Shown: positions 20,943-34,200 of the stretch, piece after piece
Layout of the letters: each line of letters opens with the position of its first letter
How positions within the stretch are numbered: position 1 is the first letter of the stretch
Assembly (NCBI GenBank): GCA_033557465.1
Contig: CM066045.1
Location: forward strand, 137,661,596-137,725,595
Source of the DNA: Ichthyophis bannanicus
Taxonomy: Eukaryota; Chordata; Amphibia; Gymnophiona; Ichthyophiidae
DNA: 64,000 bases
Reading direction: 5' to 3'
Notes under the pieces: generated by a model
The model's database searches: none
What the model saw: only the letters and a program-made list of their open reading frames with translations
What the model was told of the DNA's origin: nothing
Translations under genes and position numbers: made by a program

Positions 20943-23407
20943 TAGTTACTCACCTGTAATAGGTGTTCTCCACGGACAGCAGAAATTAGTACTCACATAT
21001 GGGTGATGTCAGCACCAATGGAGCCTGCGCAGAGCATTTCTCCAGCTTTCAAAGAGAGCTTTTGGGGCCCGCTACCACGCATGCATAGTCCCCTTCCCGC
21101 CCAAGGGTGCCATCTTGCTCAATCAGATGACATAGCTAGGATGGCATTAAAACTAAAACAAGTAGGGAGGCAACTCCCAGGGAGAAGGAAGGGTTGTGAG
21201 GACTGGTTCCTGCTGTCCCTGGAGAACACCTGTTACAGGTGAGCAACTATTCTTTCTCCAAGAACAAGCAGAAAGTCAGTCCTCACTTATGGGACTCCCT
21301 AGCTCCAGGCTGCCGAGGACTGAACCACAACAGCACCAACAGCAACCAAGTTGGGTAGCCACGAGTTGCAAAGTTCCCACTGATAGACTCTGCACAATCC
21401 TGAGTGGGCTCGTAGAAAGGAGAAGAGTTTAGTCTGCATGCTGCAGGATAAGATGTTTTTGCAGAACTCGCAGAGGTTGGTGAGCCACATGCACACCGAG
21501 AACATCTTGCACCAATCTAGTGAGGTGTCAGCGGTGCAGGTATGGGATACTTCACATTCTTCAGATTCCTACTCTTCAGCCAAGTCAGAGTCCAAGGAGG
21601 ATGGGTGTTCTTTCCATAGTTCAGCTTTGCCAGGGCCTGGTGTGGTGGCTTCACAGATGGGTTGCTCTGGTATGACCCTGGGACTGCTGTGTAGTGGACA
21701 TATTTTGAGCATGGTTGCTCCTTTGGATAGTTATGTGTTGAAGATGTTACGTGTAACGGTGTTGTGTAGGAAGTATATAGACATTTTTTTGCTGTGGCAT
21801 GTGATCAAGAGTTGGGTGATAAGAAAAATGGTGAGGTTAGTAAGGAGAACGCCAAGAAAGGGCATTCCAAGGTGCTGAGGACAATCAGTAATTGGTTGTT
21901 GGTGTTTCATATCTTTTCATCTATACTGGGTTAGGCCAAGCCGGCCCTTTACCAGAATTTATTGTGTTATTATGAGGTGATCTTGAAAGCTCATAAGATG
22001 TGTTATGGTTGGGCTTGGTTGAATTCTGATGAGCAATTCAGAAAATGTTTGGCTAAGGACAAGTTGGATGCTTGGGGGTTTTGGGATGTTGATATTTGGT
22101 TGGTGGAAATGACCCCTAAAGGTCCATTTTCAGAAAAGCTGGCACTGTAGGTCTGTATGGGAGAATCACTGGGATTTCTTGGGGTGGCTGGGCTCCTGGA
22201 GTTGGGAGCATTTCGGGTTTTTGGAGGGGGGGATCCTTCATATTTCCAGGTAATGGGGGGACTGTTTCTACTTTGAATGGGTTTCAGAATCCCGCCAATG
22301 ATAATGCCTGTTTTCAATTCAACACCAGCTGGTGTGAGCGTCCAGTGTGCTGTTTCAAACATAGGTGTTCCATTTGCCGGGATGAGAACCTGGTCTTTCA
22401 CTGTTTCTTCAGGGGAGAGAACAGCCCAGAGGTGGACAGTTTAGGCCATGTGGAGCGCCTTCAGCTGTGGTCCCTGGAGAGGACACCATCACCCATTATC
22501 TTGGTGGCCCTTGAGTATTGGTTGCAGGATTACCTGGACTTGTATGCTGCTCAATTGTTGCAGGAAGGATTCTGGGTGGGATTTATTATTCCATTTTCTG
22601 GGCCTCCATTGTCCAACTGGTCCCATAATGCTCCTTCAGTGCAGCAGTTACTGGAAATCGTGGCAATGACATTGTAGGAGGAGTTGGAGCTGGAGAGGAT
22701 TGCGGGTCCGTTTGAGCATCTGCCTTTGCCCAATCTTGTCTCACCATTGGGGTTGGTACCAAAAAAGGAACGAGGTAAATATCAGTTGATCCATAATTTA
22801 TTGTACCTGGAGGAGAGTAGTGTGAATGATTTTTTTGACCCATCTCTATGCTCGGTTCAATATGCTTCCTTTGATTCCGCAGTTCACTTTCTTCAGATGA
22901 TGGGGCATGGGGCATTGATGGCAAAGACGGATGTGGAACTGACCTTCCAGCTGCTCTTTATTCATCCTAGTTTTTTTATTTACTAGGGTTTACTTTCTAG
23001 GGGAAGTATTATAAGTGTATGCCTATGGGATGTTCTGGGGGTTAAGTGTATGCCTATGGGATGTTCTGTGGTATGTGTGTGTTTTGAGACCTTTTCTTCC
23101 TTTCTCCACTGGGCCTTCTGGCTAGCGGCTGCCCTCATTTCAATGGTGCATTGCTTGGATAATTTTTCAATGGTCGATCCAGTGGGGTCTGGGGAGTGTG
23201 CCTGGTTGTTGGGAGTCTTCCAGCAGTTGGCGGAGGTTTTTGGTGTGCATCTTGCAGATGAGAAAACCGAAGGTCCGGCTACCTCGCTCATTTTTCCAGG
23301 CAATGAGCTGGATTCGAGATGCATGGAATCTCATTTGCCTCACATGAAAGTTTTGAAGTTGGAGGTTCTCATTCAGCATTCTTTTTCACGACCAAATTTG
23401 ACATTAA
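20943..23407 (+). mobile_element. Decayed DIRS-type retrotransposon
   Basis: A fold-back opens it: 20,944-20,986 (TACTCACCTGTAATAGGTG...) is complementary to 21,209-21,247 (...ACACCTGTTACAGGTGAGCA). Gag-like coding follows (21,438-22,150). Near 22,300-22,420 there is a C-x-FN-type Cys/His cluster with pairs CCFKHRCSIC and a final HCF, a known DIRS gag-proximal zinc finger style. The reverse transcriptase starts near 22,700 (LVSPLGLVPKKERGKYQLIH) and continues to 23,407. Several frameshifts and stops are present. The 3' side is cut by long-TIR element 2, so RNase H and recombinase are absent here. Confidence 0.7.
22681..23407 (+). pseudogene. DIRS reverse transcriptase remnant
   Basis: Conserved DIRS blocks are visible: PLGLVPKKERGKYQLIHN, then GALMAKTDVELTFQLL, then CMPMGCS near 23,046. 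The region that should carry the catalytic YLDD reads VHCLDNFSMVDP, so the second catalytic aspartate is lost. The stretch HLADEKTEGP follows, as in intact relatives. A stop and a local duplication of ~30 bp (AAGTGTATGCCTATGGGATG at 23,012 and 23,044) break the frame. It is inactive. Confidence 0.7.
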
Positions 23408-23716
23408 GGGGTATGTTTACCAAAGTGCGTTAGTGCGATTCGCGTTAGGAGCCGCGGTAGAGACACAAACACCCAAATAAGGACATGGGCGGTACATCGC
23501 TAAGCGCGTGTGTTCCAAAAACTAACGAGCGTAACAGTGCGCGGTGGCGCACACCCGCGCGTCACCACGCGTCAACCACAAGAAAGCGTACAGATACAAA
23601 TCACAGGAACAGAGCAGTAGCACAATGGTGAGCTCAGTGACCGCTGTCACAGGCAGCATGGGTTCGAATCCTCTGGGTTCCCCAGTGTGCACAATGCAGA
23701 AGGCTGGCCCAGCCAG
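23408..23716. repeat. Left TIR of long-TIR element 2
   Basis: It contains the terminal GGGGTATGTTTACC, GCGTTAGGAGCCGCGG, CCAAATAAGGACATGGG, CCAAAAACTAACGAGCG and the tRNA-like module. All recur inverted in the same order at the right end. Confidence 0.8.
23618..23671 (+). repeat. tRNA-like module in the left TIR
   Basis: An A-box-like TAGCACAATGGTGAG at 23,618 and a perfect consensus B box GGTTCGAATCC at 23,661-23,671 sit at tRNA-like spacing. Pol III promoter activity is plausible but untested. The flanks do not obviously fold as an acceptor stem. Confidence 0.6.
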
Positions 23717-24411
23717 CACCCAGTACCCAATGTAGGGAATGAGGAGGCAGGGGTTTATATTTTACCACCAGTAGTGCTGCCAGCAAACACACCATCACAG
23801 TGGTGCAACCAAAGGTGCTGCAGATGGCATCCCATAATGCACCACACAGGCCACAGTAGAAAGTGCACTGTCCACAGAGGCACACCAAAATGTCACCCTC
23901 AGAACACCATAGCAGGCAACGTAAAGGGTGCCAGATAAGGTGCCACATGGGGCGCCCCATGAGGCACTGTAAGGTGACATTATGCTGATGGTGTCCTGCT
24001 GGCAGGACCAATGCGCATCCAAAATAGACAATGCTGCAGTCAGGGCGATAAAAAAAGACCACTGTGTTATGAGTCCATGACCACTGGCCCCACAGGCTGT
24101 GACGGAAACACCAGGCAGCAGCCCCATAGCTGCGAACAACCCCCTGGCTGTCACCTGAAGGGCAGCAGGGCACCACCCAAATGGCCCGCTGTGATGTCTA
24201 GGATCTGTCCCAAAGAAAACATAACTATGGTGCAAGGCACAGGAAGATCAGGGGCCCAGAGATGAACACAACAAGGGGCAGGTACCTACACAGCTCCCTG
24301 GGACGGCAGGCCAAAATGAGTGTGTGTCACTGTCACACAGTAGCAACAGACAGTAGCCCAACAGGAGGCCCCCTAAGAATCTAGAAAAGGTGTGTCCTAA
24401 GGTAGCGTGAC

Positions 24412-24480
24412 CTGTCGCACAATGGTGAAGACACAGGCAGATGGTGCAAGGTCTGTGAGTTCAAACCACACATGGTCCCA
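24412..24480 (+). repeat. tRNA-like module
   Basis: A GTCGCACAATGGTGAAGAC A-box-like segment and GAGTTCAAACC, a weak B box, at the spacing seen in the other modules. Confidence 0.4.
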
Positions 24481-25105
24481 AGGACAAGCGCTGCCTGCAT
24501 CAGTACCCTCAGCAAACCATGGTTAGTGACGTGGATAAGCAGGCAGAACTCTCCTGAAGCCATACATATCCCCCAGTCTTGGTCGCGGGCAAACAACCTG
24601 AGAGGTGGAAGAAAGTGCCCACCCCACTCATATGTAGGGCCCCTATAATCCAGAGAGCCGTAGCCCTCATAAGAAGAAAATAGTGTGAATGTGTAACCAG
24701 AACCGTTTTTGAGATATGTACATAGTCAAATATATCCACAAACCATGGAATGAAGGAAAGCAAACCACAAACATTGCTGGAAATAAGGCAGGTAAGACCC
24801 GAATGGTCATGTCACCGTACACCTGTAGGGAAACCCACCACGCCATGCATATGTCTTGCCAACTCTGGGCTCTGTATCATGTGAATGTGTACCTGACAGG
24901 AGGGTGGATCTGTGGAGGCATCAGCGACATCACCCACACACCAATATAGCGATGGCAGAAGCAGCTTGTGCTGTACGTCTAACAGACTCAGGTGGCAAGC
25001 ACACAGTCACAGAGCTATACCCTGCAGGTGCTGTATAGGGCACCCTACAAGTCACACCAGTGGGTAAAGGTAAATGTGCACTGTCTGCCCATGCACCCTA
25101 TAGGG

Positions 25106-25653
25106 CAGGGCTGGGGAATCCTGGTCCTGGGGAGCAGCAGACCAGTCATATTTCCAGGATATCCCTAATGAATATGCATGAGATATATATGCATTACAGA
25201 CATCCCGCCAACCTGACTGGTCTGGGGCCCTCCATGGCTGGACTCAGAGACCACTGCCTTACTCCTCTGACATTTAAGATTGTGAGTGGGCAAGGTGCAG
25301 ATGTCCAAGACATCAAATGGTGTAGAGAGAATGTGTCACATTCCTCCTCACCGTCCCACCACCACCAAAATATTGTCAATAAGACAACCTTTATGGTGGT
25401 GGTGAGAACCGAGGACGAATGTGACACATTCCATATACCCTTTCGATGTCTAGAATATCTGCACCGTGCCCACTCACAATCATACATGACAGAGGTGTAC
25501 GGCAGGGGTCGCCCAATCCAGCCCTGGAGGGCGACAAAACAGTCAGGGTGGCAGGATATCCATAATGCATCTACATCTCATGCATACGCATTAGGGATAT
25601 TCCGTCAAGCAGACTGGCGTGCGGCTCTCCAGGACCATGGTTCCCCACCCCTG
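25106..25653. mobile_element. Composite hAT MITE with perfect 8-bp TSD
   Basis: The element is 548 bp, starts CAGGGCTGGGGAATCC and ends GGTTCCCCACCCCTG. CTATAGGG flanks it on both sides (25,098-25,105 and 25,654-25,661). It has three parts: an outer palindromic segment with the core AATGAATATGCATGAGATA, a central palindrome at about 25,255-25,505 with CACCACCACC facing GGTGGTGGTG, and a third palindromic segment. It is non-coding. The sister copy is at 36,659-37,204. Confidence 0.8.
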
Positions 25654-25661
25654 CTATAGGG

Positions 25662-26762
25662 CGTGTCACATAGAGCCCCACAGGTCCTGCCATAGGGGTT
25701 CCGAGGAGGCACCCTGAGGAGTCTGCACTGTGAGGGTGGTGGTGTTGTCAGCACCAATGTCATGTAAAACTACAAGATGACCCCCAAAGGGTAACCTAAT
25801 CCCCCATATGTGGTCTGAGATCCATGACATAGGGGCCCCCACATGTAATGAAACAGCTATACGCCCATAATGTCTATGAACAATACAACGTCACAACAAT
25901 GAGGTGGCCAACTCATGGAGCAGAAGTGTGAAATGCAACATCTCACCACAGCAGACCCCCAGTAATTGCCCGATGCACATACAAAGAAAGCCTGTCAATG
26001 GAACAAAACAAGGTCTCAGCAAACAAGGGCATATGGCAAACACAACCCAGACCAAGGTCAAGATCATTACCAAATATGAAGGGCCCATTAACATCACAGA
26101 CCTGTTTCATTACCTGAAAGCCACTGGCGAAATGAAAAGCAAACACGAAAATACTATGAATATGTGCATAGATAATATGCAGATGGCTGTACCACCGAAA
26201 CCCCGACCTCTAGACTGTGCAAAGAAAGTGCACCATGTCACCACCCAAAGTGACAGCTGGGGGGTAATGATATGGTTGTAAGCAAAAACATTTATGGTGC
26301 ACAGCATATGGACATCAGCAGTCTCCAGAGGAACATACGAGGGGGTAGGCACCCACACAGCGCCGCCCCATGAATGGGCAAATGAATGTGTGCGTCACTG
26401 CAATAGAACAGGAAAAGACAGTAGCCCAACAGCGTTCCCAAGAAGAAGTATGAAAAAGATGACCAGCATAGTCCTGAGAAGGGTACCCCATGCAAAGTGA
26501 CATATGAGGTACACACGGATAGGAGAGGTCAGATGGAACCCTGGCTCACAGAACCATGTGGCATGGTGCCCCAAAAAGGGTATGTGGGACAATGTCAGTG
26601 TGCCCTAGGGACTACCAGTGGTGTCTGCAGGTCCTGTGGAAACAGCGTGCAACAGAGACAGATGTAGTACCAACACCACACAGAACCCACGTTGAAGACA
26701 ATGGATAGGTGACTGACCGAGGGACAGTAGGGAGTTACTGGACCCACATTCCTGTGGACATT
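25662..26762. other. Interior of element 2, unrecognised
   Basis: No protein family or repeat identified. Reading frames up to 125 codons (25,904-26,281 plus) lack recognisable motifs. Confidence 0.35.
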
Positions 26763-26860
26763 TCATTTTATTTATTTATTTATTTATTTATTTGTATTTC
26801 TTCTATACCGCACTCTTTTTCATCAGCGCGGTTTACATTAAACAGGAATACTCATTTCAA
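26763..26860 (-). repeat. L2-type LINE/SINE 3' end (minus strand)
   Basis: A (TTTA)n tract followed by TTCTATACCGCACTC...GCGCGGTTTACATTAAAC is the reverse complement of the L2 tail stem seen repeatedly in this window. Confidence 0.65.
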
Positions 26861-29800
26861 TCAACAGACTGTGGTGAGTGTGTCAGGAAGCAGCGCAGAC
26901 AAACATGTTGCTGCCAAAAGCAATACAACAAAGGGTGTGGGCAACCTAGAGTACAAGAACAAACGTGTGTGGCAGCTGAGGGGAAAATGTGTCGACAGGC
27001 TTGCTTCTGCCTAAGGAAGAATGTTCCCTACGCAAGATATGTCCTTCCAGGATCTGCACACACATGTTTTTGGGGCGCGTCTCCATATCATCAGTAACAC
27101 AATCTGAGCAAAGGCCAACGGAGACAGAGGGTCACCTATATCACCAAACACCATATGGGGCTGACATCCTGCCATTACAGCAGACCTTACATGATGTCAG
27201 TTGGATAATGTGGAAGATCCCTCCGAAATCCTCCCCACATTTCCACATGTGCCTCCATCACCTGGTGTGCAGTAAGGATACCTCCCTGATCACTCCATCA
27301 TGATTGTGTGTGCTAGGAGGAGAATTAAACGTTACAATCCACATGCCACCAGACCTCCTGGTATGGAGAGAAAGCCATTATGTGGGCTTGGTGCCTGCAT
27401 CAATACTTTTTAGCTGTCAGACAGGACAGGTCCCTATACCATGTACATGGGAAAGTTCCTGACGGAGGCCAAACAACATCTACAACCTCAAAGTCAACAT
27501 CTCTCACATCACAGAGGTCACTACTAGCAAGCACCTGACAAGCATGGTCAGAACATTTCACATGTTCTGATTAGGGCAGTTACTGACTGTTTTTCAGGTG
27601 AAGGCAGAGTCTCCCCTATTGCTATTGTGGCAAGGACACATGGCTGGCTGCAAGCCTCTCACACGCAACACTGGGTACAGGCTAACTGATCAACATCCCC
27701 TGTAGTGTTGAATAGTCCATTTCAGAGGCCTGCAGGACAATGTGACCTCAACAAGTCTGTCACATATTGCAGATCCTGCAAAGATGAGAGCTGTAGAAAA
27801 ACACCTCCCCAAAAACCAATAAATGTTAGTCAGTCCTATGCTTAGTACGTAACACCTGCAGTACAAGCTGCTTCAACGTGTGAACATGCTACTATGCAGA
27901 GGACACTGACAGCTAGTCAGCCTCCGCAGACCCAGCAGCCTGACCCCCCACAGGCCTTTTGCCTCTGTGATGGAGTACATGGCCTTCCAGCCCCTCCATG
28001 GACAGCCAATTTACAGAATCACAGGAAAATGAGGTCACCTTATGCCCAGATGGAGGGAGCTAACATCAGAACCATGGACTGTGTCCGTCCTAGAAGATGG
28101 TAGAGGCGTCATGCACATAGTAGCTCAAACCCATCAATACTGGGGGCATACAGTTTGCAAACCTCACCCAAACAGAATAAACACATAACACATTGTGGAC
28201 CTCACGGAGCAATGGAGATGTTACCTCATCCCCACAAGGGTGCTGGCCTCTCACCCCACAATGTCCGCAAACCTACAGGAGAGGGAGTTCACAGCCACAT
28301 GTGACATCTCACAAAAGTGAAGAACTGTCTGTTCCAGATGACATTCTACTTGAACCTCTGAGGATACGTAATCCCTGACCAACACAAGCAGATATGCCTG
28401 TGTTGTTAACATCACACGGCTGTGTACACACATCATCTCTGCCAATAAGCACACCGGATGTTCTGTTGGTCCCCAACATCAAGGTAACCACTATCGGAAT
28501 GTTCCTTTTATCCAGCTGTGGCTCAGCACCAACAATTTTCACAAAGTGCATGTTTGTGTTTTGCGGTTGTGTACATAACAAGGGAATGATCTGGTGGGCC
28601 GAAGTTGATGACTGCCACATGCACCCACAGTCGCAAAGATATGTCCAGGGCTCTCTCGCATACCCAATGCATGGACCCCAATATGTAGGCCCTGTCAGCT
28701 ATCTTGTGGAATCTGGTTTGACTCCTACATAAACGCTGTGCCTCATAGGTGCATGGCTAGCTATCAGACTCCCAAAGACATACCTGACTGAGACGCAATC
28801 TCCTCGCATTGTGCAACTTGGTTGGACAGCACTACAACAAGCGCATCTTTCATCTCAAGAGATGCATCAGCTGCTAGGTCAGATGGCATGTATGGTGCAT
28901 GTGGTTTCCAACATGTGTCTCCACATGAGACCAGCACAGTGGCCACAGTCTCTTCCCAATGGACACAAGCAACAGGCTATCTCTCAGAGGTACATCGTTC
29001 CCCTCAGAGTGGTTACAGTCAGAAGAACCCTCAGGGGATTGGATTATCCTCTGTATGGAGACAAAGTTAAAGTGAGGTTGTGTCAACAATTGGCCATAGT
29101 AACGTAGTGCATACCGGTACACATAAGCACCTTTGTTGCATTTGCCAATGGCGGATAAGCAATTGCTGCACCAGCCATTGTTGCACTTTGAAGGGTCTGT
29201 GGTGGGACAAGGGTCCTGGATGGCACATAGTGAGCTGCCTGATTTTGTTCAATATACACAATCCTCTGGTCAACCAACACTGACAATGTCTGTGTATGTG
29301 TACTGGCCAAAGCCAGAACCCCACAGCATGGTGCAAGGTTCCTTGACTAGGATGAGACCTACAGAACATCATGCGTCCCCATTGTGGCTTTGGGGGCTCA
29401 CCACTCCCACTGGGGGTTTTTTGGCCAGAGCGTGCTCCTCAAGGACACTGCCGGTGGAGGTCCACTATTCAAGGGTGGCGTACCCTTTCAGGACAGGACT
29501 GATGTTTCATTGGCTACCTTAACTCCACATGAGGAAGAGGAAGCCCCTGTCAAAATGTGTGTGCCCCAAGCCACACTGTTAGAGAGGAGGGTACCGAGGT
29601 TGGCTGCTCTGTCATGCCAGCCACTCTTGGCTACCTTCCCACAGGCCATACATTCAGACATTTTAGCATATAACCATTATCAATTGCAATACCAGACATG
29701 GTTGTCTGTGTGTGAGAACATAGCTGCACATTATCAACATATGCTCTTCAGACCAGGAGTGCTTCTCCATGATTGATATGGGATTAGGGCCTAATGCCAA

Positions 29801-31240
29801 ACCGGGGGAGTCCTCAAAAGTGATCTTCACATTTTGTTGTAATGCTTCTAGTGTGTGGGTAAATGTGAACTTGTGATTGTTGTAATTTGTGGGATATAGG
29901 TTAAAATACAGAGACAAAGGCAGACAATGCCACATGTGTGTCACTACAATAGCTGGTTTCCTGCAATACCAGGCACAATGACCTGCTGGATGTGTGGGAA
30001 GCCATGACCTGGAACGAGCCATTTTGCACAGGCAACATCACCTCACACACACACTTTAGGTTGCTTATAGTAGCTTTCTAATTGGACAATGGAGACTGTT
30101 TGCATGCATCCTCTGTTGGCAATAATGAGAAAGACATGTAAGGCCTACTTCCTGTTTGTTTCAGGCCATTTTTGGTTCCCAGTGCCACCTGCATTCCTAG
30201 TTTTGTCTGTGCACATGTGTGGAGTGACACCTATGCCCAGTGTGCTAGGCACCCTCAGCACATCATTGAACTACCATGTGGCCCCCTTGCATGACATTGC
30301 AGGACCATGGCACATTTTGTCTGCCAATGATGGTGTCCATGCTAAGCACACTTACCCAGCATGTGCTCTGTTTCACACATTTGTGTTGTCATGATCTTTG
30401 GACATCCTGGGACCCAACCCCAATGGCAACCTGATATCCCACCAATCATTGGCACAGTATACCAACATGAAACATTGTGTGGGTGGCCCTATTCACCTTG
30501 CCAGGGGCCACTACCATGAGATTTCACCTTCAACAGGGCCCAGGATATCAATGCTTTAACCACCAGATGCATTGTGTAACGTGTCTCTTATGGGGAACCT
30601 GCTGGCTATGTCCAACCTAGTTTGGACACTGTTGCAGAGAGCAGAATGTGTGTGTGGGGGTAGGGATTGACCCTGTATGGGCTATGTTATGTTGTTATGT
30701 TCCTATGCCCTGGCTCTGCTATGCTGACAACAGGTGTGGTTGGCAACATCATGGACAGGGGCCAAACCACCATAACAGCTGTTGGCACCTGTGCTCATGT
30801 GTGGGTTTATGTATGTGTTGTCCAACCACAACAGTTGTATGTATCCTTGCAACACCATCAGTGATGTCCATGTGTCTCATGGTTTTGGATGTGTATTAAG
30901 TGTTAAGATGTTGAACCTAAATCTGCATGAGGGTATGTGGACATGGATCTGCTACAGGTCTTTGTAAGCACATCTCATGGCTCATGGGGGTGGGGTGCTG
31001 TTACACACATAAACATCTGCACCTAGCATATCATCTGGAGACATCAAAGACATGTGTGATGAGATGTAGACCTCACAGACTATGGGATAGATGCAACCTA
31101 CCTGCCATGAACAACCACATTATCTTAATGACATACCCACCATTGCAAACCGGGATCTGGCCCCCTGGGGGTTGGGTGTCCTACCACACATCATCAGCTG
31201 CATACACCTTACCAAAAGGGTGACTAAAAGGACACATTAC
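26861..31240. other. Interior of element 2, unrecognised
   Basis: About 4.4 kb with only short, overlapping reading frames on both strands (longest near 130 codons at 29,133-29,522 and 29,384-29,776 plus, in different frames). I found no DDE transposase blocks, no second Myb exon and no terminal repeats. Degraded coding sequence of the element is possible. Confidence 0.3.
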
Positions 31241-31249
31241 GCAGGTCAC

Positions 31250-34200
31250 AGGACTCCTGGGGATAGGGAGAATGCATATAACTTGTTAGGCACACACAAC
31301 CATATCCCGATGGTGCCAGATTACCCACTGTGATGGGCTCCCTGGACTCCAGGGGATAGGGAGGCTAAAGCAAAATATTTAAGCACACACAACCATATCC
31401 CCATGGTGCCAGATTACCCACTGTGAAGGGCTCCCTGGACTCCTGGGGATAGGGAGGCAGAAGCAAACTGTTTAAGCACACACAACCATATCCCCATGGT
31501 GCCAGAATACCCACTGTGATGGGCTCCCTGGACTCCAGGGGATAGGGAGGCTAAAGCAAACTGTTTAAGCACACACCACCATATCCCCAGGGTGACAGAT
31601 TGCCCACTGTGATGGGCTCCCTCGACTCCTGGGGATAGGGAGGCTGCTTCAAACTGTTTAAGCACATACAACCATATCACCAGGGTGACAGATAACCCAC
31701 TGTGATGGGCTCTCTGGACTCCTGGGGATAGGGAGGCTGCTTCAAACTGTTTAAGCACACACCACCATATCCCCAGGGTGACAGATAACCCACTGTGATG
31801 GGCTCTCTGGACTCCTGGGGATAGGGAGGCTGCTTCAAACTGTTTAAGCACACACCACCATATCCCCAGGGTGACAGATAACCCATTGTGATGGGCTCTC
31901 TGGACTCCTTGGGATAGGGAGGCTGCTTCAAACTGTTTAGGCACACACCACCATATCCCCAGGGTGACAGATAACCCACTGTGATGGGCTCTCTGGACTC
32001 CTGGGGATAGGGAGGCTGCTTCAAACTGTTTCAGCACACACCACCATATCCCCAGGGTGACAGATAACCCATTGTGATGGGCTCTCTGGACTCCTGCGGA
32101 TAGGGAGGCTAAGGAAAAATGTTTAAACACACACAACCATATCCCCAGGGTGACAGATAGCCCACTGTGATGGGCTCTCTGGACTCCTGGGGATAGGGAG
32201 GCTAAGGCAAAATGTTTAAACACACACAACCATATCCCCATGGTGTCAGATTACCCACTGTGAAGGGCTCCCTGGACTCCTGGGGATAGGGAGGCAGAAG
32301 CAAACTGTTTAAGCACATACAACCATATCCCCATGGTGCCAGATTACCCACTGTGATGGGTTCCCTGGACTCCAGGGGATAGGGAGGCTAAAGCAAACTG
32401 TTTAAGCACACACAACCATATCCCCATGGTGCCAGATTACCCACTGTGATGGGCTCCCTGGACTCCAGGGGATAGGGAGGCTAAAGCAAATTGTTTAAGC
32501 ACACACAACCATATCCCCATGGTGCCAGATTACCCACTGTGAAGGGCTCCCTGGACTCCTGGGGATAGGGAGGCAGAAGCAAACTGTTTAAGCACACACA
32601 ACCATATCCCCATGGTGCCAGATTACCCACTGTGATGGGCTCCCTGGACTCCAGGGGATAGGGAGGCTAAAGCAAACTGTTTAAGCACACACAACCATAT
32701 CCCCATGGTGCCAGATTACCCACTGTGATGGGCTCCCTGGACTCCAGGGGATAGGGAGGCTAAAGCAAACTGTTTAAGCACACACAACCATATCCCCATG
32801 GTGCCAGATTACCCACTGTGAAGGGTTCCCTGGACTCCTGGGGATAGGGAGGCAGAAGCAAACTGTTTAAGCACACACAACCATATCCCCATGGTGCCAG
32901 ATTACCCACTGTGAAGGGCTCCCTGGACTCCTGGGGATAGGGAGGCAGAAGTAAACTGTTTAAGCACACACAACCATATCCCCATGGTGTCAGATTACCC
33001 AATGTGAAGGGCTCCCTGGACTCCAGGGGATAGGGAGGCAGAAGCAAACTGTTTAAGCACACACAAATATATCCCCATGGTGCCAGATTACCCACTGTGA
33101 AGGGCTCCCTGGACTCCAGGGGATAGGGAGGCCAAAGCAAAATGTTTAAACACACACCACCATATCCCCAGGGTGACAGATTGCCCACTGTGATTGGCTC
33201 CCTCGACTCCTGGGGTAGGGAGGCTGATTCAAACTGTTTAAGCACACACCACCATATCCCCAGGGTGACAGATAACCCACTGTGATGGGCTCTCTGGACT
33301 CCTGGGGATAGGGAGGCTGCCTCAAACTGTTTAAGCACACACCACCATATCCCCAGGGTGACAGATAAACCACTGTGATGGCCTCTTTGGACTCCTGGGG
33401 ATAGGGAGGCTGATTCAAACTGTTTAAGCGCACACCACCATATCCCCAGGGTGACAGATAACCCATTGTGATGAGCTCTCTGGACTCCTGGGGATAGGGA
33501 GGCTAAGGCAAAATGTTTAAACACACACCACCATATCCCCAGGGTGACAGATAACCCACTGTGATGGGCTCTCTGGACTCCTGGGGATAGGGAGGCTAAG
33601 GCAAGATGTTTAAACACACACCACCATATCCCCAGGGTGACAGATAACCCACTGTGAAGGGCTCCCTGGACTCCTGGGGATAGGGAGGCAGAAACAAACT
33701 GTTTAAGCACACACAACCATATCCCCATGGTGCCAGATTACCCAATGTGATGGGCTCCCTGAACTCCAGGGGATAGGGAGGCTAAAGCAAACTGTTTAAG
33801 CACACACAACCATATCCCCATGGTGCCAGATTACCCACTGTGATGGGCTCTCTGGACTCCTGGGGATAGGGAGGCTAAGGCAAAATGTTTAAACACACAC
33901 CACCATATCCCCAGGGTGACAGATAACCCACTGTGATGGGCTCTCTGGACTCCTGGGGATAGGGAGGCTAAGGCAAGATGTTTAAACACACACCACCATA
34001 TCCCCAGGGTGACAGATAACCCACTGTGATGGGCTCTCTGGACTCCTGGGGATAGGGAGGCTAAGGCAAAATGTTTAAACACACACCACCATATCCCCAG
34101 GGTGACAGATAACCTACTGTGATGGGCTCTCTGGACTCCTGCGGATAGGGTGGATGTATTGAACAGTTTCAGCACACACAACCATATCTCCAGGGTGAAT

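Noticed and set aside
23618..23671. Functional tRNA gene
   Set aside because: The boxes are tRNA-like, but I could not form an acceptor stem or anticodon arm, and the same module recurs many times in transposon context.
25904..26281. 125-codon ORF inside element 2 as a transposase fragment
   Set aside because: No DDE-type motif, no helix-turn-helix, and a shadow frame on the opposite strand of similar length.
26792..27097. Cysteine-rich 101-codon ORF resembling a small secreted protein
   Set aside because: It starts inside an L2 tail, has no signal peptide and no regular cysteine pattern, and a second frame covers the same bases.
29133..29776. Overlapping plus-strand ORFs as the C-terminal half of the Myb-like protein
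   Set aside because: They are on the opposite strand from the Myb exon, in different frames, and I could not identify any conserved block.
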